A DNA stretch of 64,000 nucleotides. Origin: Phormidium tenue FACHB-1050 (GTDB taxonomy: Bacteria; Cyanobacteriota; Cyanobacteriia; Pseudanabaenales; Pseudanabaenaceae). The DNA is taken from the NCBI RefSeq assembly GCF_014696925.1, contig NZ_JACJQY010000006.1, positions 1 to 64,000 on the forward strand, written 5' to 3'. The notes below the pieces were generated by a model. That model worked only from the letters and a program-made list of their open reading frames with translations. It was not told the origin of the DNA and ran no database searches. Position numbers and translations under genes: made by a program. Shown here one piece after another: positions 52,741 to 61,946 of this stretch (its first letter is position 1; every line of letters starts with the position of its first letter).

Positions 52741-53907
52741 TTAACCCAAAATAATTTGTTGAGTTTTATGCACTGCTGCAATCAAGATATTTGCCGCACG
52801 ATCAATTTCTACATCGGTTGTGAATTTGCCAATGCTAATTCGTAAGGCTCCTTCAATGAGGTTTGTGGGTAGGTTAATGGCTTGCAAAACATGAGAAGCA
52901 GCCTCAACTCCTGATGCACAAGCCGAGCCTGTCGCGATCGCTAGTTGATCGTGAATTCTAGCAATGATTGCTTTATTGGGAATATTGGGTATAGAAATAT
53001 GCAAGTTTCCCGCCAATCGGTTGAGGCGATCGCCATTGATCACAAGTTCAGGAATACTCTCTAGTAATAAATATTGGAGGCGATCGCGTTTAGCCGCAAT
53101 TACTTGTTCGTCTTCCGACATTTCTTGCTGGCGCAAGCGGCAAGCTTCACCTAGCCCAGCAATTCCTGCGACGTTGAGCGTTCCTGCTCTGATCCCTTTT
53201 TGTTGTCCACCTCCATAGATAAGTGGTTCTAGCTGATAGCCTTTACGCAAAATTAAGGCTCCAATGCCTTTAGGAGCATACATTTTATGTCCTGATAGTG
53301 TCAGATAGGTAATGCCCCAGTCTCGAAAGTTAAAGGGGATTTTGCCAACAGCTTGGGTGGCATCGCAAAGAAAGGGAATGTCATATTGTTGCGTGATCGC
53401 GCCGATTTCTTGCAGAGGGTAAATCGTGCCAATCTCGTTATTGGCTGCCATCACACAAATTAAATCTATTCCTTGAGAGCAAGTTGTTTCTAAATTTTCA
53501 AGGTCTAGTTTGCCTTGGCGATCGACTTTTAAAAAGATTATCTCGGCAAGTCCCTTTTTAGTTAAGGCATCACAAGTATCAAGAACAGCTTTATGTTCTA
53601 TGGGTAATACAGCAATTTTGAGCTTATGGGAGCTAGGTGATTTTTGAGGTAATCCTCGTAGAACCAGATTAATACTTTCGGTCGCGCCAGATGTAAAAAT
53701 TACTTCTCTAGGTACGGCTCCGACTAAATCGGCGATTTGTTTGGTGGCTTGTTTGACTGCGTGATCGGCTTTATCGCCGTAGATGTGATCTGTGCTGCTA
53801 GCATTGCCGAATGCAGTAGTCATGTAGTGTAGTACGACATCTGCTACACGGCGATCGCATGGAGTAGTGGAATGATAATCAAGGTAAATTGGGTAATTCA
53901 GCTTCAT
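52741..53907 (-). CDS. Cysteine desulfurase (IscS/NifS/DndA-like)
   Basis: A 388-aa PLP enzyme. LDYHSTTPCD opens the fold, FTSGATESIN binds the cofactor phosphate, the Schiff-base lysine is in LSGHKMYAPKGIG, and the catalytic cysteine is in ATGSACASGVE. It removes sulfur from cysteine as a persulfide. It could feed iron-sulfur cluster or tRNA modification, but beside a restriction-like island it could supply sulfur for DNA phosphorothioation (DndA or SspA role). No DndBCDE or SspBCD gene is inside the window, so that link is only a hypothesis. Confidence 0.9.
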   Translation of the reverse strand: MKLNYPIYLDYHSTTPCDRRVADVVLHYMTTAFGNASSTDHIYGDKADHAVKQATKQIADLVGAVPREVIFTSGATESINLVLRGLPQKSPSSHKLKIAVLPIEHKAVLDTCDALTKKGLAEIIFLKVDRQGKLDLENLETTCSQGIDLICVMAANNEIGTIYPLQEIGAITQQYDIPFLCDATQAVGKIPFNFRDWGITYLTLSGHKMYAPKGIGALILRKGYQLEPLIYGGGQQKGIRAGTLNVAGIAGLGEACRLRQQEMSEDEQVIAAKRDRLQYLLLESIPELVINGDRLNRLAGNLHISIPNIPNKAIIARIHDQLAIATGSACASGVEAASHVLQAINLPTNLIEGALRISIGKFTTDVEIDRAANILIAAVHKTQQIILG

Positions 53908-53915
53908 TAGTATTT

Positions 53916-54126
53916 AGGGCTTGCTGAATAAGTCTACAAAGTGAATCTAGATGCCACACAGCTCTAACAATAGTGGTTTTGGAGGTTGGGTTCAAAATTT
54001 ACCCCACGATTTTTGCCAAAATACATGGGTTTTGAGCCTCCAAATGCCATACTCTTGCACTTGGTTGGCTCAAAAAAACTTAAGACCCTTATTTGTCTTG
54101 GATTCTAGCTTTATTCAGCAATCCCT
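53916..54126. mobile_element. 211-bp MITE
   Basis: Terminal inverted repeats AGGG(C/A)TTGCTGAATAA at both ends and a 4-bp ATTT flank on each side (53912-53915, 54127-54130). No transposase is encoded. It lies directly upstream of the cysteine desulfurase start and may have changed its promoter. The rest of the gap to 54270 is A+T-rich and empty. Confidence 0.75.
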
Positions 54127-54270
54127 ATTTATATCCAAAATACCTACTTTGCAGAACTTTTAAGATTCGCAAGGTCTAGATTATAATTTAATCTATTTAT
54201 TATTGTAGTTTAGTCAGTTTCTTTTTGTGTTGTTATAGAACTTTATTCAACTCTTGAAAATATTAAAAGC

Positions 54271-55152
54271 CTACGCAAATTTTATATCTTCCAAACTTTT
54301 AAGAAATTCAGCGGTAGAACTTGGGCGACGAGATGAATTATGTTGCAGGGTTTCTAAGAGAAGTTTACCTAATGAAGGTGGACCAGACCAATCATCAATT
54401 GTTAGAATGCCAATAGGTGGACGGTGGGTCACAACAAACCAAAAAACTGATGCAAGTTGAAAAAGATCAGAGCAGCAGTTAATTTCATCTGCTAGTCCCA
54501 TTGCTTTAGAGACCGCTTCAGGTGACATCCAATATCTAGGGCCTACAGCCTCATCAGCGCGAGTTAAATGTTTTTCCTCTCCCTCTAACTGAGCACACAA
54601 ACCAAAATCAGAAATCTGCCAGATATCTCCGCTGATTAGGATATTGTCAGGTTTGATGTCGCGATGTATTGCTCTAGCTTCTGAGTGTAGTTGTTCAAGC
54701 GCCCTAGTAAGACCGACAAACTGACCATAATAATCTTCAAAACGTATTTGGGAGAGATTATTTGTAAGAAATTCTCGCAAATTAGAGTCGGCTTTACGCA
54801 TGACAACAAAAGGTTGAATACACTTTTGTTGATTATTTAGGTTTCTGAGATTAGAACTAGAGTGCTTACGGATAACGCTCATATTACCGTGAGTAATGTA
54901 GGTAATAATATGTGGATGACTCAAGCAACTGATTACTTTAATTTCTCTTTGGAATCTTTGAGATCTAGGGTATTTGGGATTTATAAGAATTTTTAAAGCA
55001 AATATTTCTCCAGTAGCAGCATTTTCACATTCAAAAACAATACCATTCCCCCCTTTCCCTAACTGCTCAGAAATTGTATATGTGCAATCATTTTCCCCTA
55101 GGATATTCTCTGGCAAAGCATATACTTCTCTGTTGAATTCAAATTCAATCAT
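54271..55152 (-). CDS. Hanks-type Ser/Thr protein kinase
   Basis: A 293-aa kinase with all key motifs: glycine loop GKGGNGIVF near residue 33, ALKIL lysine, HRDIKPDN catalytic loop near 165, DFG and a SPEA-type segment WMSPEAV. There is no transmembrane anchor or sensor domain, so it acts in the cytoplasm. Its start overlaps the stop of the DUF262 gene by eight bases, so they are coupled. It probably phosphorylates or switches on the partners encoded upstream. Confidence 0.9.
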   Translation of the reverse strand: MIEFEFNREVYALPENILGENDCTYTISEQLGKGGNGIVFECENAATGEIFALKILINPKYPRSQRFQREIKVISCLSHPHIITYITHGNMSVIRKHSSSNLRNLNNQQKCIQPFVVMRKADSNLREFLTNNLSQIRFEDYYGQFVGLTRALEQLHSEARAIHRDIKPDNILISGDIWQISDFGLCAQLEGEEKHLTRADEAVGPRYWMSPEAVSKAMGLADEINCCSDLFQLASVFWFVVTHRPPIGILTIDDWSGPPSLGKLLLETLQHNSSRRPSSTAEFLKSLEDIKFA

Positions 55153-56527
55153 AATCCAGCTCCATAGATATCTGATTAGGGTTATCTGATGATTGATGAA
55201 GTGGATCTACAATTAGCCAGCCATCAAGCTTAGCTTCTTCATCTTTAAGTTTGATGGCTTCCAAAATTTCTCTTTGAATGTACTGAGCATTTGACATTTG
55301 GAGAACATTACTTTTACCAGTCCATGCTAAGATAGAGTTCTCTGGAGTTGGAGAGAACTCTACACCCGAAAATGGGCAAGTTTCATTAGAAGGAGGACAA
55401 AGTTGCCCACCCCAAATAATGTCATATAGAATGCTAGAAAATATCTTCTCAGAGGATTTGGAAAGTTTTTGTAGATAGGTGCCACAGATAATATTTTCTA
55501 ATAAGTCAATTCTCCATCGGCGACTTGAAGCTGAGTTAGCATCTGAGACACAGCGAATCGCATACTCTCGTAAAGTCACAACATCCGAAGATGGGGCAAT
55601 ATGATAGTCAAGAATGGATAAATCAGTGCGAAGTGGTTTTAAATCTTTGCCAGTAATGCTTCCACCTTGACGGTGAAGATTGTAGATTGCTCCGAACAAT
55701 GAATAAAAGTCAGATTTTTGCCGAAACCTTGTATGACCAATAGCAGCAAGTTTTCCATGAAGTCCATCACCATCAAAGATTATTTGACAATCATTAATTA
55801 CTTGATTAAATCGTTGGATTACCTCCTCACTATCAGGCTTTGCCCAGTTCATATATTCTTCATAGACCGCATCTAACTGCTCTTTTTTATCTAAAGGACT
55901 TTCTCGAATCATTAATGCGAGTAGTTCAGATACAAACTCAACATCAGCCATGCGTCTTCGATTTGCGGGTGTAAAAACTTTAAACTCATCAAGAGTATCT
56001 GATAGTGCAAGATCTTCTGAAATCTTGAGAAAATCGCCTGGGAAGTCAGCACGTCTCAGCTCTTGCTTATTAAGCTGCTTCATGTATTTGTTAATGCGCC
56101 AATAGATTTGTCTTACTTCATCATCAGTTGCGGATGTGATTTCATTCATATCTAGTCGGTAATTTACAAACAGATCTCTATCTCTTTGCTCTAGATCCTC
56201 AAATCGCCTTCCACGAAAGCGCTCTTCACAAGGGGGAGATGTAAGAGCAAAAACACCATGTTTAAAGTCAAGAATTGCTCTAAGTCTTTGCTGACCATCA
56301 ATGACTTCTCGGAAAGTAGCATTATCTCTTACCATTCTGCGGGCATAGAATTTTGGGATTGGTATGTTTTTGAGAATAGAGTCTATGAGCATAACTCTTG
56401 CCGCCTGACTCCATACCTCACGTCTCTGAAAATCTGGTCGCAACTCAAGACGGTTTAAGTTTGTCCAGTCAAAGATATCTCCGATTGATACGTTAGTACT
56501 ATCCCAAGAAGTCATTTCATTAATCAC
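55145..56527 (-). CDS. DUF262 (ParB-like/GmrSD N-terminal) protein
   Basis: A 460-aa protein. The N-terminal domain has RPDFQRREVWSQ near residue 35 and VIDGQQRLRAIL near 75, the DGQQR signature of DUF262, which binds and hydrolyses nucleotides in GmrSD and SspE restriction proteins. The usual C-terminal HNH (DUF1524) is not clearly present, but CPPSNETCPFSG near 385-397 keeps three cysteines that could be a relic zinc site. It is 58 bp after the large nuclease-ATPase gene and coupled to the kinase gene. Confidence 0.82.
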   Translation of the reverse strand: MINEMTSWDSTNVSIGDIFDWTNLNRLELRPDFQRREVWSQAARVMLIDSILKNIPIPKFYARRMVRDNATFREVIDGQQRLRAILDFKHGVFALTSPPCEERFRGRRFEDLEQRDRDLFVNYRLDMNEITSATDDEVRQIYWRINKYMKQLNKQELRRADFPGDFLKISEDLALSDTLDEFKVFTPANRRRMADVEFVSELLALMIRESPLDKKEQLDAVYEEYMNWAKPDSEEVIQRFNQVINDCQIIFDGDGLHGKLAAIGHTRFRQKSDFYSLFGAIYNLHRQGGSITGKDLKPLRTDLSILDYHIAPSSDVVTLREYAIRCVSDANSASSRRWRIDLLENIICGTYLQKLSKSSEKIFSSILYDIIWGGQLCPPSNETCPFSGVEFSPTPENSILAWTGKSNVLQMSNAQYIQREILEAIKLKDEEAKLDGWLIVDPLHQSSDNPNQISMELDYD

Positions 56528-56585
56528 CTTAATATTTTGACAAGAATTAAAAATTCAATTGATTCAATAGTTTATAGAAAACACA

Positions 56586-59500
56586 TTAGGTCAAGTTGGC
56601 TAATGATCTCACTATATCTACTAATATAGGAAATTCTTCATCGCTCAAAAATGGAACTTGAGCGTAGATAAGTTCGGGCTCGCTAGAAAGACGGGCTACT
56701 AGATGCCCTCGACCTAGCAAATATTCTGCTCCTTTGCGTCCAAGTGCAATTTCAGATGTACCTTCATCAGCGACTTTCAGAATAAGTCGGTTGTCAAGAT
56801 TTGAGCGTAATTGCATCGGGAACACACTGTTATCAGGACGTTGAGCAGCAAAAATTAGGTGAATGCCAGCGGCTCTAGCTTTTACTCCTAAGCGTTGTAC
56901 AGCAGCAGAGATAGCATTTTTATATTCTTCAACCAGCATCCAATCAGCGAACTCATCGTGAACGAGAAAGATAAAAGGCAGTTTCTTTTCTACTTTCAGG
57001 TTATATGCTGACAAGCTGTTAACCTTTTGATCTCGGAATTGCTTGTAGCGGCGATCCATTTCTTCAACAATCTGATCGAAAATAGCGATCGCTCGTTCTT
57101 GCTCGATGATAATACCTTCAGGAAAATGAGGTAGGTCTTCAAAGGGGAAGTAGTCAGCACCTGATTTAGTGTCAATTAGGTAGATGTTGACGAGATCGGG
57201 TGAGTTTGTGGCTGCAATATCTAGGAGCAAGTTTCTTAGCAGCACTGATTTACCGCTTCCTGTTGCGCCAGCAATAAGCGTATGAGGTGCGTGCTGCTGA
57301 AGATTTTCAAAGTTACTGCCTAAGTTTAGGTACAACAGTTCGCCATCAAGTTCTTTAACTGCGATCACAAAACTCAAGTTAACTCTTGCGATTGAGCGGT
57401 TGAGCTTACGTCGCGCTAAGACTTCCCCGAGATAGATGGTCTGACGTTGGGGACGAGCGATTGCAACTTGAATTTCTCCAGGTTGAGCTGTGAGATTAAT
57501 GATTTGTAGCCCATGAGTAGTTAAGATAGGCGATCGCTTCTTCTCAATGTCTATAATTCCTAGGTTGTCAGTACCTTTAAGGCGCACAATTGCAGCATTA
57601 GGGGTAAGTCTTTGTCCCAAGACTTTTGCCTGTAAATTGTAGCCCATTAGAGCTGTTTTAAGCTTAGTGGCAGTATCAATCAACCATTGCTCAGCTACAG
57701 CATCGCTATGACTCGTTTGTGCCTGTTGCCACCATGCTACAAGTGCGGGACTAGCCCAGTTAGATTCATCTTTCGTAGTAGCAGACACAGATGTATGACT
57801 TCCAGTAGTAACATTTACCGTCGGTTCATTCTGAGATGGCGATGATGGAATCGCCTTATCGCCTACATCTTTTTTAATCTCTGGAGTAGGAATATCTTTT
57901 TCATGTTGAGCTATCTCAACACTTGTAATTTTATCGGGCATTGCACTAGTAGATTCGATGTCTAGCACCCAAGTCACTCGATTAGCAGGGAACAATGGTT
58001 GAGAAACTAACCAAGGCTTATCGTCGCCAATCAACTCACGCACTGTAAACAGAGATTGTTTAGACTCATGGGCAAGTACCAGTTTTCTCACAGACTCGCG
58101 ATCGTAGGTTTCCTGAAAACAGCGATCGACCTTTTGAATGAAAATCCTTTCGCTTTCAATATTGCTATCATTCATGCCTGAAACAAAAACGTGAGAATAA
58201 CCAGACAAGTCGATACGAATTGTTCCTGTACGTAAGCCTTCGCGCCACTGTTCGATGGGCAGCATCGTATTAGCACTAAATTCTATACCTTCTAGCATGA
58301 GATCGCTGAGACGAGATAGCCACAGATCGCGATCGAGACGACCTGGGCTAATAAAAAGAGCATCAGCAATACGATAGACTGTATCGCGAAGCTGATTCTG
58401 GGAAGTCTTACGAGCATCGGCTACCCCTGAAATATCAACATACTTGGCTTCAGCAATGACGATCTTCAGCACGGGCTGACCATCGATATACTGGGGTGAA
58501 ATTGCCATAATGTCTGCAATTTGTCCTTCTTTTTGTCCCAGCCATGAAGCGTAATCATCAAGAAAATACCAACCGATAGGATATTTCTTGCCAATTTCTT
58601 CTGTGACGATCGCTTTGCTCAATACAACTCCCATCAATTCACTTGCAAATATGCCACACTTAGCAGCCCGTAATACTATGTCGCCAGAGAGAGTATTTGC
58701 CTCATCAATAAAGCTTTGCACGAGCTTATCAATTCGATTACTCTCAATGCCAAGGTTGAGCGCTTCTAACCGCTTACGGACTAAAACCTCTAATAGATTT
58801 AGCGAAGCAGAAGAAGAGACAAGGAAATTACGCTCGTCGGTGCGATGCTGTTGATAACGAATCACCTTGACCCCTTGATTGACCAATTGTCGTCGTTCGA
58901 GTAAGTCATCGTAATTTACGACCCATTCACCCAATCGATGAGTTTCGTCAAAAATTGTTCTTGTTTGTTCGTCTTGAAAAGATATCTGACGCGCAGGCAG
59001 GAAATGTTGATTATCTTGCAAGTCCTTACCTTCGATAATACTGTAGACAGCATCAAGGTAAGCCTGCCCAACATCAAATTGTTTAGGGCATGTAAGGTAG
59101 ACGGTGGAACGCATTTCATCAGACGGAGCAGGTCGTTTACGAGACCATCGGGCAGGGAAATAGGTCAGCATGTTTGGCGAAGTTTCATCAAATGGAGTAG
59201 GTTGCCAAATAACTCGTGCTTGTCGCGAGATGGCATCCTGTAAGAAAACGATGTCAGCAAATTTCCCGTCTTGGGGATTAGCCGGTGGAATATTTTTGGG
59301 CATGACACTAATTCGCAGCCGTGCCATAAAATCCTGAGATACTTCACTAGCAATGAAAGCATCAGGATCGACATCAGAACTTTCGATCATTTGCTCATAA
59401 AGCTGTGCGAGTTTAGTTGGATCGCGGTGGCGCAAAATAACTTGACAGCGAACTTCTTCGCCTTCTTCTTGCAAAGCATCGCCGAGCTTATTGACGATTG

Positions 59501-61946
59501 CTAGTGGCAGCTTTACAGAATCAGTTTGATAGAGTACAACACTCAAGTTAGCCTTTTCATGAGGAAGGAGTTCAACATAGCGATTTATCAACCTTAATAA
59601 CTTTTCCGCAGCATCAGTTGGATCTTCATGTGTACTACGGTCTGTTTCGTCTTTGATGGGAGGTTCCATAAGGCTATAATCATTGACTGTATCGGAGACC
59701 GCAAGGATTTTTGGCTCTCGACCTTGATAGCCTACACTTACTTCTGGAGCATGGGGATGGAGTAGGTCATTCCGTAAATCGGCAAAGAATAGACGAGAGT
59801 CTCCAAAATTGACCTCAGATTCTGAAAGGATATGCCTAAGCAATCCTGCGAGTTGGCGAGTTTTAACAGCAATAGCAGCCAGTCTTAGTGGCTGCCAAGG
59901 TGCAACGATCGCCGCAGGCTTTCCTCGATCTTTTCGCATCCCACCAACACGTACGCAACCTAAATGTAGAATCGTCTGATAGAGTTCCAAGCGATTACTA
60001 TCACCTTTGGCATGGATTAGCAAAAGTGTGAGTAATTTACCATACGCTTCGCATTGGTGTATAAGAGTCGGGCTAGCAATTCCTTCACCCGTGGGTTCGA
60101 CGAGAGTAGCGATCGCTTGTTTGTAGATTGCTTTGAACTGCTCCCAAGCTTCCAGTATTTCCTGTACTGCTTCTTGGGGAAGTTTTCCTTCCTTAGCTGA
60201 TTTTTTAAGCTTGTCGGTAAGTTTATCTAGTTCGCTCTTGCGCTCATACTTCCCAATTAATGAACCGCGATCTCTGTTGTATCCAGGTGATAACGTCCCC
60301 ACATCTGAAAGAGAAATGCCTTGAAGCTTGCCTTTCTTACTAACGAGTTCGCGCTGCACCTGTGAGATTTGGAATGGAGAGTTCTCGTGTAAGCGCAGCA
60401 GGTCGCTGTAAAGCTCCATCCCGATTGCATTGGGGTTCCCTTTCCAGATTAGTTGTGTCTTAGCAATAAGGTTTCGATCTTTATCCCGCATTTCTACATA
60501 AAACTTAATTTCTATTGCCGATCTAGCAATAGAAGTATTCTCTTTGTACTTGCTTTTCTGTTTCTTTTTCTCACTTTCAAGAAGTCCATCGTATTTGAAC
60601 AACCAGTGAGTATCCCATTCAATATATGGACTTGTAAGTTTCTCAATACCACGATAGCGAGTACAAAAATACTGTCCGATATTAGCATTTAACTCCAACC
60701 AACCGCTTTTTCGAGAACTTTTTTGAGTCGAAATTGATAAGGATTTAATACTTTCATCTGAGTCAGCTTGATCGAAGAGCCGCTCGAAAGCCTGTAACAA
60801 TCCAATCAAGAAATCATTACATTCAATGGGTTGTCCGTAGACAAACTTATCCCATTTAGCCTTTAGCTTACGATTATCTTCAAGGCGAGGACGATGTGCT
60901 TCGTAAAATTCTCGATCATCGTCTAATGCTTCTTTCTTATTGCGTTTCTTGAGGGCGTTAAGATACTGTACCTCTAAGTCAGTTAAAACATCAGGAAATT
61001 CATCGCTGAAGAAGTCAATCGTTAGTGAGGCAAGATCAGTTTTTTGGGTTTGCAAACCAGAAAAAAGACTGCTAATGCTGTTGGTTTCCCACTCAAACTT
61101 TGCTAGTGCTTCAGATTCGGTATTCCAACCTGCCGAACTGTTTATGAAAGCTGAAATTGCAGGATGGGCAATTTCGGGAATATCTTCTTTGACTTTCTCA
61201 AAAGCATCTCGCAATTCCTGTTCTTCAATTGGTTTGCGGTTTGGTCGCTGCTTTTCCAATAGGCATTCTCGTTTTGATTTAAGTTCCTGAAAGGCTTTTT
61301 CCCACCGTTGAAGTTTACCTAACTGCGTTTCTGGAATTGCACCAAAGTAACCAGAGTCACATGGCAAGTGTAGTGCAGGTAAAGCTCTACCCAAGGCATC
61401 AAGGATAGGTAGACCTTCTGCTTGAATGTACGATCTTGTCTCAACCACATATTCAGCAAATTGTTCTAGACTTCGCGAAATAACCTTCTGTAAGCCCTCG
61501 ATCGCCTTACGCCAGTAATTGAGGTGGTTTTCAGAGATCGGCAAATCTCTAGCTGCACAGTCTATCCAGAGGTCAATTTGGCTTTTTAGTTCTTGCGCCC
61601 CCAAAGAAGTGATATCGCCAAGAGACTGAGCTTGATCGTCATCGCTTGTATTGGCGAGTAGAAGTGCAGAAAGTTCACAGGGAGAGTGACGCAGATGTAC
61701 AGTCCTCTCATCTGTCAGAAACGCTTCAGGAAGTCCGTAATCTCCAACAAGTGATCGCGGCACTTGAATTTTGACAAGGCACACAAGCTGAGTATCTTGC
61801 CGAATTGCATGGCAAACCGCTGCTACCTGTTGGGCAGTGAGGCGATCGAGCATATAGCGAGCGACACCTTCTGATGCCTCATCTATATTGATAGATCGCT
61901 TGAGAAATCCTGCTGCAACTTGTCCAATTAGATCGATTGCCTTCAT
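56586..61946 (-). CDS. Giant nuclease-FtsK/HerA ATPase, DptH/SspH-like
   Basis: A 1786-aa protein. The ATG at 61946 overlaps the previous stop (TAATG) and has GGAGG upstream. Near residues 1190-1220 a PD-(D/E)xK-like site is seen, with ADIMAI and then VIAEAKYVD (D...EAK). The C-terminal 250 residues are an FtsK/HerA-type motor: GATGSGKSVLL, then IYLIDTKSGADY and FIFLVHDEFADW, and AAQRPDN. The N-terminal 1100 residues are unrecognised. Size, plan and neighbours resemble the large component of phosphorothioation-dependent restriction (DptH, SspH), but this name is tentative. It should translocate on and cut unmodified DNA. Confidence 0.65.
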   Translation of the reverse strand: MKAIDLIGQVAAGFLKRSINIDEASEGVARYMLDRLTAQQVAAVCHAIRQDTQLVCLVKIQVPRSLVGDYGLPEAFLTDERTVHLRHSPCELSALLLANTSDDDQAQSLGDITSLGAQELKSQIDLWIDCAARDLPISENHLNYWRKAIEGLQKVISRSLEQFAEYVVETRSYIQAEGLPILDALGRALPALHLPCDSGYFGAIPETQLGKLQRWEKAFQELKSKRECLLEKQRPNRKPIEEQELRDAFEKVKEDIPEIAHPAISAFINSSAGWNTESEALAKFEWETNSISSLFSGLQTQKTDLASLTIDFFSDEFPDVLTDLEVQYLNALKKRNKKEALDDDREFYEAHRPRLEDNRKLKAKWDKFVYGQPIECNDFLIGLLQAFERLFDQADSDESIKSLSISTQKSSRKSGWLELNANIGQYFCTRYRGIEKLTSPYIEWDTHWLFKYDGLLESEKKKQKSKYKENTSIARSAIEIKFYVEMRDKDRNLIAKTQLIWKGNPNAIGMELYSDLLRLHENSPFQISQVQRELVSKKGKLQGISLSDVGTLSPGYNRDRGSLIGKYERKSELDKLTDKLKKSAKEGKLPQEAVQEILEAWEQFKAIYKQAIATLVEPTGEGIASPTLIHQCEAYGKLLTLLLIHAKGDSNRLELYQTILHLGCVRVGGMRKDRGKPAAIVAPWQPLRLAAIAVKTRQLAGLLRHILSESEVNFGDSRLFFADLRNDLLHPHAPEVSVGYQGREPKILAVSDTVNDYSLMEPPIKDETDRSTHEDPTDAAEKLLRLINRYVELLPHEKANLSVVLYQTDSVKLPLAIVNKLGDALQEEGEEVRCQVILRHRDPTKLAQLYEQMIESSDVDPDAFIASEVSQDFMARLRISVMPKNIPPANPQDGKFADIVFLQDAISRQARVIWQPTPFDETSPNMLTYFPARWSRKRPAPSDEMRSTVYLTCPKQFDVGQAYLDAVYSIIEGKDLQDNQHFLPARQISFQDEQTRTIFDETHRLGEWVVNYDDLLERRQLVNQGVKVIRYQQHRTDERNFLVSSSASLNLLEVLVRKRLEALNLGIESNRIDKLVQSFIDEANTLSGDIVLRAAKCGIFASELMGVVLSKAIVTEEIGKKYPIGWYFLDDYASWLGQKEGQIADIMAISPQYIDGQPVLKIVIAEAKYVDISGVADARKTSQNQLRDTVYRIADALFISPGRLDRDLWLSRLSDLMLEGIEFSANTMLPIEQWREGLRTGTIRIDLSGYSHVFVSGMNDSNIESERIFIQKVDRCFQETYDRESVRKLVLAHESKQSLFTVRELIGDDKPWLVSQPLFPANRVTWVLDIESTSAMPDKITSVEIAQHEKDIPTPEIKKDVGDKAIPSSPSQNEPTVNVTTGSHTSVSATTKDESNWASPALVAWWQQAQTSHSDAVAEQWLIDTATKLKTALMGYNLQAKVLGQRLTPNAAIVRLKGTDNLGIIDIEKKRSPILTTHGLQIINLTAQPGEIQVAIARPQRQTIYLGEVLARRKLNRSIARVNLSFVIAVKELDGELLYLNLGSNFENLQQHAPHTLIAGATGSGKSVLLRNLLLDIAATNSPDLVNIYLIDTKSGADYFPFEDLPHFPEGIIIEQERAIAIFDQIVEEMDRRYKQFRDQKVNSLSAYNLKVEKKLPFIFLVHDEFADWMLVEEYKNAISAAVQRLGVKARAAGIHLIFAAQRPDNSVFPMQLRSNLDNRLILKVADEGTSEIALGRKGAEYLLGRGHLVARLSSEPELIYAQVPFLSDEEFPILVDIVRSLANLT

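Noticed and set aside
53951-54163. 70-codon frame inside the second MITE
   Set aside because: It spans the MITE end and has no transposase features.
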